Origin: Linnemannia elongata | Lineage: Eukaryota; Mortierellomycota; Mortierellomycetes; Mortierellales; Mortierellaceae | NCBI GenBank assembly: GCA_036320915.1 | Contig: JAXBDG010000017.1 | Coordinates: 186,001 to 250,000 of the forward strand | Direction: 5' to 3' | DNA: 64,000 nucleotides | Shown here: piece by piece, positions 48,867 to 57,456 of the stretch | Layout of the letters: every line of letters starts with the position of its first letter | Numbering within the stretch: position 1 is the stretch's first letter | Position numbers and translations under genes: made by a program | The notes under the pieces: model-generated | What the model saw: only the letters and a program-made list of their open reading frames with translations | What the model was told of the DNA's origin: nothing | Database searches by the model: none

Positions 48867-49707
48867 GGGGTCGTCAAACTTCATGACGAGCGGCGTGAAA
48901 AGGGACTGAGCGTATTTCAATACGCGCAAATGGGGGATACGTATTTTCGTATTTCTTTTGCGCATCGAATTTCACGTACTCAAAACAAATACGCCGGCGC
49001 ATTTTGTCAAATGAGTGGACGGTAGGGCCTCTTTTTGGGACTTTTTTAGGGATTTTCTTTTTTCACACAAACGTTGATTTCTTTTTTTTCCATTCTGTCC
49101 ACTACTTCTTGTGCGTTATTACCATTGTTTTTCTTACTCGTCTCTCCTCTTGCCCTCTTGTCGTCTCTCCTCTTTCTTGCTCTCTATATCATACAACCAT
49201 AAACCATGCCCAATATTTCTAATCGCCAACGAGGACTTGGATTTGGGCTTGTTGTTCTTGGCAGCAGCCATGGTGAAGTTGATGAGGGTGTGTTCAATTG
49301 GTGGCAAGAAAAGAAGGTGAGGTGGTGTTTGACTCCCTCTTTGAAAAATGTGCGAGTTTATTTGTATTCCGTTTGGAGTTTGCTGCCATTTGGGGGTTTC
49401 AAACCTTGACATTTGATGGCGTGTAACCAAATGCGCCGTCAACCAAATCCGCCATCAAAATACGTCTGCTTGAGGGCTGATGTATTTCAAATACGCCATT
49501 GAATACGCTTCGATTTGAATTGAACGATGTCAAAGTTTGAAACCCCCTATTGCCAAACACGCAACTTGTTTTTGTGAAATACGCCGAGGGTCGTAGGTTT
49601 GTGCGTACTCATTTTCGTAAAAGGAGGTCTGCGCAGTTGACAAAGCGATGTCAAATACGCAAATGTGCGGCGGATATATTTTGATTTGACCGTGGTTTGA
49701 CGACCCC
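48867..49707. mobile_element. TA-flanked 841-bp non-autonomous transposon
   Basis: Ends GGGGTCGTCAAAC and its inverse GTTTGACGACCCC, each flanked by TA (48865-48866, 49708-49709). No transposase. The outer parts contain many AAATACGC / GCGTATTT motifs in both orientations, probably binding sites. The middle (about 49018-49391) is different in composition and may be captured sequence. A related smaller element seems nested near the right side. Confidence 0.75.
49392..49547. repeat. Inner 156-bp inverted-repeat element
   Basis: GGGGGTTTCAAACCTTGACA at 49392 matches the inverse of the sequence ending GTTTGAAACCCCC at 49547 (20 positions, one mismatch). The ends resemble those of the surrounding element, suggesting a nested or rearranged relative; only the right end is followed by TA. 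Confidence 0.5.
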
Positions 49708-50410
49708 TATTGTACGCCATATCAGATCTGCTCGAACTCCCGACTCCTTACTCTACATTTGTGGCGTGGTATTAATTAGGCACTCCATGTTGTCGCGATG
49801 TAATGAAAAGTCCATACCAGTCATATTCCCTGTCAGCATAAAACATCCAGGGACTCTCTTGGCCAGTTGACTGTAGACGCCCCATGCCTGCGACATCCAC
49901 CATGACTCTAACGGAGGTAACCTTGTTATCTCATATTTAGCCTAGTAAATAACACAGTAAATATATTACTACAGCAATCATACATCCACAGAGACGAATA
50001 ATGGCACGACAAATAAATATACTAACCAGTTATGTAAGCACATCTACACCAGCCCATGCTCCAGACCATCGGGGCGCGACTCAGCCTCATTTAAGGTCGT
50101 CCAAAGTCTTTCCTGCGCTAAGAGTATTAAGGTCCGTCTACATAAATATCCATAAGAAATGGGTTGCGATTCGTCCAGAAGACGTCGCCATGTCGAGGCA
50201 TGTTGGGTGGCTGTGGAGAGAACGAAGGATAGTAATCAAGGGACAAGAAGACAGCGAGAGGGATGAACCACGGGCGCGAGAATGGTGATAGTGATGAGGG
50301 ATCAAGACAACGTGGGGGCGGTAGGCAAAAATCAAAAGAAAACAGGACAATGCGGGAGAATTTCCTCGCCGAAGACTGATAAATCGCCTGACTGGGAACA
50401 AAAAGATATT

Positions 50411-50483
50411 TGGAGCAGTGGAGAGTCGAACTCCAGGCCTCACGCATGCGAAGCGTGCGCTCTACCAACTGAGCTACAACCCC
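50411..50483 (-). tRNA. tRNA-Ala (anticodon CGC)
   Basis: A 73-nt cloverleaf: D arm GCTCAGTTGGTAGAGC, anticodon stem CACGC/GCGTG with loop TTCGCAT (anticodon CGC), T arm TGGAG-TTCGACT-CTCCA, discriminator A. Internal boxes A and B are good. The acceptor stem (GGGGTTG/CTGCTCC) has one T-T mismatch and two G-T pairs, so slight decay cannot be excluded. No intron. It lies just upstream of the LINE debris. Confidence 0.85.
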
Positions 50484-50593
50484 AAACCAGACTGAATCGG
50501 CCAATCTGATTGGCTGAATCTGATTTGCAAAATTTTTACAATCCTACATTTTTGTACTCTACGTATTAGATTTAACTGAGTTCTAAAATTGAA

Positions 50594-52017
50594 ATGCCGA
50601 AAAAAGGCCCCTGGTTGGGCCCCTGGGATTGCCCAGCAAAGAGAGAGACTACTACCGCTATCTGGAGGGAGGCCATGGACAAGATCGATGAGTGGGGCAT
50701 CAAGGCAACAGACAGTTACAACGCGGCCAAGAGGCGAGAGCACGAGAGAGCAGAGGCGAGTGGTCGTCAAGTACCGCCCCCAGTGCCAGTTCCTTGGCGC
50801 TGTCCATCTGATGAGGAGCATGTCCGTGGGTTCTCTTCTATCGGTGGCGCTCAATCGGTTTATCGGGGCCTGCCGGTCCCCGATCGCGACCTGGATCCAA
50901 AGTGGCACGTCTCGGATCTACTGCGAGGCATCACCCCCAAGAGCATGCTGTCTGAGTGGTCGTCAGTCTTCCGATCCCCAAAGTCGATTGCACAGACGGT
51001 CCTGCACAAGTTTGTTGGCTACCTGGAGGCACAGGCCTCGGAGATGATCTGGAAACCTCGGTGTTCGGAGACGATTGCATGGGAGCAGGCGCAAGGCATC
51101 ACTACCAAAGACAAGACATCCAAGTACACTGGCCCTCGAGGAGATTGGAGCAACGGTTATGGCTATATCACCCGAGTGCGACGATCTGACAGGACTCGGA
51201 AGGGTGTGTGTGTCTTTTTGATATGTTTTATTAGAGAAGAATATAGTGGAGGAGAAACAGGCAAAGAAGGGAGTGTGCAGGGAACAGAGGGAACAGGAAA
51301 CAGAAGGGAGGGGTGAATGTGAATTGCAGACTGGGGAACAAGATAGGGGGACAAGGGGTCTATTTATGTTAGTGATCAGATGAACAGAAGGAGCAGGGCT
51401 TAGAACTGGGACGGGGCTGGGGTCATAGGCAGGGCTTGGATCATAAGGGCGGGGCTTGGGTCCTTGGCTGGGGCTTGGGGTCTTTGGTTAGAGCTTGGAG
51501 TGTATAGTTGGTGGCAGAAATCATGTGACGACGCCGGAGCCACTAAAGTCTGAAGACGCGTTCAAGTTCACAGGCGAAGACATAACTTGACGTAAACTGG
51601 AAACCGGGGCCAGGAAACCGGTTCTAGGGCAAAACGTGGCACCGAGCTGGTTTTTGTCCCTGCGGCGCTTCGCTAGCCGCACATGAGGATGGGCATTGTC
51701 CGGGCCCGTCTTTGGATCCCATCGCTGCAGATGCACGTTTGTTAGAGAGTCAATTAGGAAGGAGGCGGTTGTCGTTGATGGAGAGGATGGGGAGGATCCC
51801 CTTCATGAGGGTGTGCGAGTAGTTTATTTTCTTCCGTCCCAGCCTGAGAAGGCGAGTGATTGTTGCGCTGAGCCTGCCGAGCTTTGGACTCAGGGACAGC
51901 GACTAGGTCTATGGCTACTGGGAGAGTTCATTTGATAGTGCCCTTTTTATTCCTTTGAATGCCTCCTGGAGTTGTTAACTAGAGAAATAAATCGCAAACA
52001 AAAAAAAAAAAAAAAAG
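50594..52017 (+). mobile_element. 5'-truncated LINE-like element, copy 1, with internal insertion
   Basis: An open frame from 50594 (MPKKGPWLGPWDCP...) includes VLHKFVGYLEAQASEMIWKP and YTGPRGDWSNGYGYITR. Homology to the second copy stops near 51175 and resumes near 51650 (CTGCGGCGCTTCGC), so about 475 bp of unrelated sequence is inserted. The element ends in AATAAATCGCAAAC plus a 17-18-nt A tail (to 52017). The WKPRC...WEQ and C-x-CG...H...CPG features resemble the tail of fungal non-LTR retrotransposon proteins (from memory). The frame is broken by the insertion. Confidence 0.5.
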
Positions 52018-52712
52018 GTTGGGCCCCTGGGACCCTAATAAAATTGTGTACGAAAAAAGACCCCTGCCCTGGAGCAACCAAGAACCCATGGCCTGCTGAC
52101 GAGCGGTTTTGGAGATCTTATCTGGATGGAGGAAGTTGACCGAATGGTGCGCGGTCTTCAGAACCCCACAGTCCATTGCCAAGACGGTTCTCCACAAATT
52201 TGTTGGCTATCTGGAGACGCAGGCCTCAGAGAGGATCTGGAAACCCCGATGCTCCGCGACGATCGCGTGGGAGCAGACCCAGGGCATCTCAGCCAAGGAC
52301 AAAACATCAAAATACACAGGCCCCCGTGGCGACTGGAGTCAAGGATATGGTTACATTACGCGTGATGGTTTCTGCCCGTGTGGCGCTTCGCTGGCCACAC
52401 ATGAGGATCGGATCTGCCCTGGAGCGACCAAGGAACCACGCGCAGCTGACGAGCGGCTGTTGAAAAGTTTGTTGGGAAGGAGAAAATTGTCATTGATGGA
52501 GAGGATGGGAAGAGTCCCCTTCATTCGTATTTAGTTCTATTTTCTTCCGTTATTGCTGTGATGAGCAGCTACAATTGTTGCGCAGAGCCAGGTTTCGGAC
52601 CGGACTGTGACTGACGGATGGTTCACTGAAGAGTTTGGTCTGTAGTTCCCTTTACTTCCAAATGCCTCCTTTGTTCTATTCTTCAGAGAAATAAAATTGT
52701 GTACGAAAAAAA
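52018..52712 (+). mobile_element. 5'-truncated LINE-like element, copy 2
   Basis: Begins GGTTGGGCCCCTGGGA right at the A tail of copy 1. A frame at 52109-52534 (141 codons from the first ATG) repeats copy 1 (VLHKFVGYLETQASERIWKP) and continues into GFCPCGASLATHEDRICPG, a possible zinc knuckle absent from copy 1 because of the insertion. It ends with AATAAAATTGTGTACG and an A tail at 52712. An internal piece (52035-52060) already carries the tail motif AATAAAATTGTGTACG, so the copy is rearranged. Confidence 0.5.
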
Positions 52713-52734
52713 AAAAGGGAAAATAACCCCTTTA

Positions 52735-52919
52735 TTCGCTTCAAGTTATATTCATCTGTTTAAGCTGCGGAGAACAGCAACAATTGCTGTGCAGAGCTAG
52801 GTTCCAGACCGGACTGTAACTGGTGGATGGCGCACTGAAGAATTAGGTCTGTAGTCACTTTTACTTTCAGATGCCTTCTTTGTATTGTTTGTTAAAGAAA
52901 TAGCTGTGCACAAAAAAAA
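52735..52919 (+). repeat. LINE 3'-end fragment, copy 3
   Basis: Repeats the 3' UTR of copy 2 (GACCGGACTGTAACTGGTGG..., ATGCCTTCTTTGTATTG) and ends AAATAGCTGTGCAC followed by A-rich tail. Confidence 0.55.
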
Positions 52920-52973
52920 GAAAAAAGGAACCATTAAGTCAATGTAGAATATCAACCGTCTTTTCTTCCATTC

Positions 52974-52974
52974 A

Positions 52975-53042
<68 letters not shown>
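52974..53042. repeat. CT dinucleotide microsatellite
   Basis: About 68 bp of CT repeats with one CTTT interruption. Confidence 0.95.
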
Positions 53043-53044
<2 letters not shown>

Positions 53045-53260
53045 TGTCCCTCTCTAGGAATTGGTCGCTGATTAATGGAAGACGACCATTATTATTTGGG
53101 CTGTACGAGAGTTCAGGGATTGAAGCAGGAAGGAAAACTAAACCCAGAAAAGCAAAAGGTTCTAGGCCTGAATGAATTGCTGAGAAATATGAGTCCAAAA
53201 GAGGCGAAGCAAGCATGAATAAAATGCAAAAAAAAAAAAAAAAATTAGAAAAAAGAAATT

Positions 53261-53460
53261 AGGATGCGAAGGGACAGGTCCGAACCTATTGTACCCTCAT
53301 TTGGCTGAAGTTGATCCTGTTCGAAAGTTATGTAGAAAGAGTTTGTCCTTTGCTTACACATCCTTGCCATCAGCTCTCAAGAAAACGTTTATGTATCAAC
53401 TATCGACTAGTTCACTAACATTTGCGGTAAAAAAGATGACGCGGAAGGCGCAGTGAAGTG
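53261..53460. repeat. Diverged direct repeat, copy A
   Basis: Shares with copy B (53492-53652) the blocks GGATGCGAAGGGACAGG, ACACATCCTTGC, TATGTATC and GGAAGGCGC in the same order. No coding potential is evident. The block GGTCCGAACC resembles a pol III B box, so a SINE origin is possible. Confidence 0.6.
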
Positions 53461-53491
53461 CGAGAAAGAAAAAAAGAATCAAAAAGAAATA

Positions 53492-53652
53492 GGGATGCGA
53501 AGGGACAGGACCGATCCTGTTGTTTTGCCCTTGGAAGGTTTTCAATGTGCTTGAGCGTTTGTGGAATTGCTAACACATCCTTGCGAGTCAAAAGTTGAAG
53601 AAACTCTTATGTATCGGCTGGTTTCATCAATGACGTGTGGAAGGCGCGGTGG
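53492..53652. repeat. Diverged direct repeat, copy B
   Basis: Second copy of the repeat at 53261-53460, about 231 bp downstream of it, shorter and diverged. Confidence 0.6.
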
Positions 53653-53849
53653 TTTGCGAAGGGAGAGAAAAAGCGGAAGGCGGAAGGCGCGGTTGGAAAG
53701 AAGGCGTTGATTTTTTGATTTTTTTTTTAGGGGGGAGGGGGTCCACGAAAAAAGGGTGCCACCAACATTTCGCTCTTCGGTCGGACTAGCAAACAAGCCG
53801 AAGGAAGGACGAAGGTCTACTCGGCCAGACCTTCAACCCTCAAATTGCA

Positions 53850-53965
53850 TCTCGCTATAGCTACCTGGCGGATGGCGCACTGAAAAGATTGGTTTGGAGC
53901 CTTTTACTTCCAAATTCCCCCTTTGTGTAGTTTATCAGAAAAATACAGTTGCGCATAAAAAGAAG
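53850..53965 (+). repeat. LINE 3'-end fragment, copy 4
   Basis: GGATGGCGCACTGAA..., TTTTACTTCCAAAT and AAATACAGTTGCGCATAAAAAG match the 3' UTR and tail region of copies 2 and 3, with more divergence. Confidence 0.5.
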
Positions 53966-54256
53966 ATGAAGTGTGGGGTTGTTGTGATGATGGAGTGAGG
54001 TTTGAGTGTACAATTATAAGCCGAAAGTGCCGAGATCGGGTTGAAAAAAAAGGGTACAACAAACTAGAAGTCAACGACGAAACATGAGCATAAAAGAGTT
54101 CAAATGATTGCAGTACGATGGGTTTTATTGACGTGGAGGAGATAGCTATAGTACAGTAGGAGGGTGAATAGTGAGTTGATACCCATGGAGTAGGCCGCAA
54201 AAACGGAAACGAAATATCCCGACGAATATTCTGGCCTGAAGGTGTGAAATAGCTGC

Positions 54257-55579
54257 CTAGGTAGCTTTTCTTTTGAGGAGCATCTCGCTTGCGGATCGTA
54301 TCCTGCCAAAGGAATGCTGGTTCCATTGATGAATCGACGCGCTACTCTCCATTCCTGCCTTGTACACTATCAAAAAACAAAGAAAGTATCATTGGTAGTG
54401 AGTGGACACTGAGCGCAAGTCTGACAAAAATACCGATGGCAAGGGTAAGATTAAGAATAGCCGCCAATTGATCGTACATGCTCGCTCGGTCTCGTCAAGG
54501 CGGTTCAGGTAGTCGGTTGTGTTACTATTTCCTCCTGACTGTGTGTGATCCATCGTCATCTGTAGTCTCGCTTTGAAAGCCTACGTATCAGAAAGTAAGG
54601 GATGATAAGGTTGACATGGTTAATAATTACTCCTGCAATATGAACATGCCATGATCAGATCCTGTCGTCCTAGAAAATATCTTCTTGACTGGGATGTATG
54701 TTACCTCCTCCATCACTCCAGATAGCGCCATATCGTCAACCCTAAGCAGATAAATCAACAGGGTAAGAGTGCATTAGTTCACAGACAACTGCGACCTTCT
54801 ACACACACACATACCAAAAAACGCCCAGCTAGTAGGATTTTAGAAACTCACAGCTGAAGATAAACGGTCCCGAAGCGGAAGAAGTTGGGACATTGTTTTG
54901 TCAAGTCGACAGTATTCGCATCCGCTCGGAGGGCATTCCTGACCTTGGGTCCAAAGAATTCTGGCGTTTCGATGTCCATCCCCACTGTCTCTTCGTCACT
55001 AAGAAAACCACAAAAAAAGAGGTAAGAAATTTGGTGGCGTTTTTTTATCAATGTGGCACTCTGATCTTGTTGTGAGAGGGAAATTAAGAGAAACGGTTGG
55101 AGGGGTGAGTGGCTTACTGCTCGACGAGCTCTCGTGCGAGCCAGAATGGTATATCGAACCTCGATCCTGCCTTGAGCTGCATCAGTCAGTTTGGGTTGTT
55201 ATCGTCAATGATATCAATGCATATAAAACGCATGAGAAAAAAAGCGCCATAGTGATGTTAGTTGCCTGTAGTCTTCCAAGCCTGACACAGTGCAGCTGTT
55301 TCTCAATGCATTTGTTACAAATCCTCTATAACAAAGACTAACCGCATCGTCATGACCTCCTTCCAGCCATGCAAGACCAGGGATGTTACTCTGAAAGGCA
55401 CACTTAACGTTCTTCTCATGCACCAGGCAAAAAAAACAAAAAAGCAACATTGTTAGATGACTGCCAACGCCCCCATGGAGTTATGCCTAGTCGAGCTGTT
55501 TAGTGAAAAGTAATGAGTTGTCCGAGGCAAGTACCTGATCCTCTGCGAGGATGGCGTCGATGTCGTAGTAGTCTTCCAT
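54257..55579 (-). CDS. PSF3: GINS complex subunit Psf3
   Basis: Seven exons, 55535-55579, 55343-55411, 55118-55176, 54852-54998, 54705-54741, 54478-54580 and 54257-54366, give 189 aa (yeast 194, human 216). The N-terminus YYDIDAILAEDQ and IPGLAWLEGG, then SRFDIPFWLARELVE, PEFFGPKVRNALRADANTVD and FRFGTVYLQL follow the Psf3 pattern; the last exons encode LNRLDETERALYKAG and HQWNQHSFGRIRSASEMLLK. Psf3 with Sld5, Psf1 and Psf2 forms GINS, part of the CMG replicative helicase in the nucleus. The donor of exon 2 is GTTAGT, used elsewhere in this window. The acceptor of exon 2 could be 3 nt earlier, adding one Lys. Confidence 0.88.
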
Positions 55580-55993
55580 TGGTCCTTTGTGAGTAGTCGT
55601 CGTTGTTGTTGAGCGTGGGTGTGAATGCAAAGATGAACAAACGCGCCTTGAAAAATTACCAAACAACAGAAAACCTCAGGTCGCGACTTCGTTTGTGACT
55701 TCCATTCATTTATTTTCAGAGTGACACAAAAGGAAGCAATTAGTCGTCTTGCCTCCCTTCCCTAACTCCCCCCTTTGTGCACAAGGGTGAAGTTGTAAAG
55801 GAGAATGAGGAAGCAAGGAGGGTGAGTGAGAGGAGAGGTACGGGAGAATCGATGCATGATGCAGAAAAAACATCAAAGAAGAATAGCAACAGGAGAATTA
55901 GGAACCGTCTGTCTGTGCAATCTGTATGTATATGTAGGTGCGTGTGCGTTTGAGGGTGAATGCAAGTTGATGGTCGTCTTAGTCACAGTCCAC
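55580..55993. other. Intergenic, PSF3 promoter region
   Basis: Upstream of PSF3 and downstream of the next minus-strand gene. No feature is seen. Confidence 0.4.
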
Positions 55994-56842
55994 TCAAGGC
56001 CATGAAGGCAAGATCCCATCTATCTCGTGCTCGTCCAAACGAATCTCATGCACCATCACAGAAGAGTCCTGGTTGTGGACATGCTGACTCTGATGTTGAC
56101 CACTCGATGGTCCCGCTCCCCCATAGCCGCTGCTGCTGTCGTTGAAGCTGTTGTTAGTGTGCTGGTGTGCCGAAGATGTGCTAAACATGTGATCCACTCC
56201 CAAACTGCGACGCTGATGAGGCTTCAAGAAAAGATCTCCGTTCCAATGGAATCCACGGCTAGACTTGGGGATGATGTACAGCTCTGACGAGACGGGTACC
56301 GCAGCGTAGACAGACTCCTTGGAGTGGATGAGGCTCGACATGGAGAGTGTCGGTGCTGAATACGAGTAGGCCGACGAAGTCGAGTAGGGCCAGTGCCCCG
56401 ATCGGTTGTAAGTGTGCCCGCTGGCTTGAGTGCGATCGACGCTTGGGCGAGAATCAATAGGCTCACCAGGAGTCGATGACGACGAAGACACCCTGGCCTT
56501 GTATGAGCCTGCAGGTTCCTTGGACGATGAGGTCATAGAAGCTGGAGAGGGAGTAAAAGCCATCGACGTCGAGCAGGCAAGTGTGCCATCGTGGGACGTT
56601 GTCGTTGTTGTCATCGACTGGGCTCTATCGAGATTCGTCTTGACCACCATGTGTGAGACCTCGTCTTGGATCTCCTCCATGTGGTCGGCGAACGGGTCTT
56701 GGTTTCTATCGACCAAAGAGTCATCGTGGCCATGTGCCAACAGACTCTCCTTCAACGCAGCTGCTGGTGTGCCGACCACTGATTCAGCCGTTGGGGCAGC
56801 CATGGTGGTGTCTTCAGAGTCAGAGCCGTGTTCCCACTTCAT
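55994..56842 (-). CDS. Conserved hypothetical fungal protein (282 aa)
   Basis: A single-exon frame from the ATG at 56842 (MKWEHGSDSEDTTMAAPTAE) to the stop at 55994. The frame stays open further upstream, but that part is Phe/Ser-rich promoter-like sequence, so the start is placed here. The protein is Ser/Thr-rich and probably disordered, except for a short motif-like C-terminal part: SSELYIIPKSSRGFHWNGDL, FLKPHQRRSLGVDHMF, and the terminus VHEIRLDEHEIDGILPSWP. These blocks look conserved rather than low-complexity, but I cannot name the family or a function. A cluster of His/Gly/Ser lies between them. Confidence 0.7.
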   Translation of the reverse strand: MKWEHGSDSEDTTMAAPTAESVVGTPAAALKESLLAHGHDDSLVDRNQDPFADHMEEIQDEVSHMVVKTNLDRAQSMTTTTTSHDGTLACSTSMAFTPSPASMTSSSKEPAGSYKARVSSSSSTPGEPIDSRPSVDRTQASGHTYNRSGHWPYSTSSAYSYSAPTLSMSSLIHSKESVYAAVPVSSELYIIPKSSRGFHWNGDLFLKPHQRRSLGVDHMFSTSSAHQHTNNSFNDSSSGYGGAGPSSGQHQSQHVHNQDSSVMVHEIRLDEHEIDGILPSWP

Positions 56843-57456
56843 GTATTTAGAAGAGGAAGGTGTAAAGAGAGGTCGTGAGGTAGAAGAGAGTGGACCTCCA
56901 AGTGAAGAGAGAGAGTGAGAGAAAGGCAAAAAAGGGGCCAAGAAGGTTTTTGCTGCCAAACTTTGAATAAAGTGATATCCTTGAGGGTAAATGGGGACAA
57001 AACAAGGAAAGTGAATGCCAAAGCAGAGTTGTGAATGAATGAGATTTGGTCTTTTTTTTAGGGGACTGGATAGGGAAGGACAGAATTCGAAGCGGAAGAG
57101 TCGGGGGGGTGAAGGAAGGTGGCGGTAAGGTTGAGGGGAGCAGAAGAAAAGAGAGGTGAAAAAGAAAAAGAAAAGAAACGAAAAAGGGTTGCAAGGAGAG
57201 AAAGAAAGAGTCAAGGGATAGAGAAGGAAGAAATACAAGGCGAGACAGACGAAGGGGATGTAACAAAAAGGTGTGAAAAGGTGAACTGACTGACTCTTCT
57301 TCCAACCCTTCAGCAAAGCAAGGGTTGGGCAAAGGGAAAAAATGGTGAACATGACCCAAGAAAGTCAGTCACGAGAGCTATCAAAAGCGAAGGCAATTGG
57401 GTGGAAAAAGAAGGCTCACTCAAATTGGTGGCACCCTCTGAAAGGTGTCAATCGAC
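56843..57456. other. Intergenic, GA-rich promoter region
   Basis: Strongly purine-rich on the plus strand; upstream region of the conserved hypothetical gene and 3' flank of the CENP-P gene. No coding exon is supported. Confidence 0.4.

Larger units (their letters stand above)
48022..50210 (-). pseudogene. Unknown multi-exon gene split by an 841-bp transposon
   Basis: Minus-strand exons 50048-50210, 49818-49907, 49708-49750, then (after the element) 48740-48864, 48611-48657, 48432-48526, 48272-48331, 48108-48199 and a doubtful last exon 48022-48037. All junction phases agree, donors include GTAAGT, GTATGT and GTAATA, acceptors are TTTCAG, TTTTAG and CTTTAG. Translated pieces include LLDESQPISYGYLCRRTLIL, MGRLQSTGQESPWMFYADRE, APKKDWAVNKASRIGDDLGY, VDQYIVFHKDYSTMLNTISS and FILRMLEPLFNHPDTIRLAQ. 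No domain is recognised. The start codon is not found; it may lie beyond the tRNA or be lost. The element interrupts exon 3 without shifting frame. A shortened product could start at the ATG at 48864, directly next to the element. Confidence 0.45.

Noticed and set aside
50001..50288. 95-codon plus-strand frame near the tRNA
   Set aside because: Overlaps the minus-strand exon 50048-50210, which fits a phase-consistent splice chain; the plus frame has no such context, although I cannot fully exclude it.
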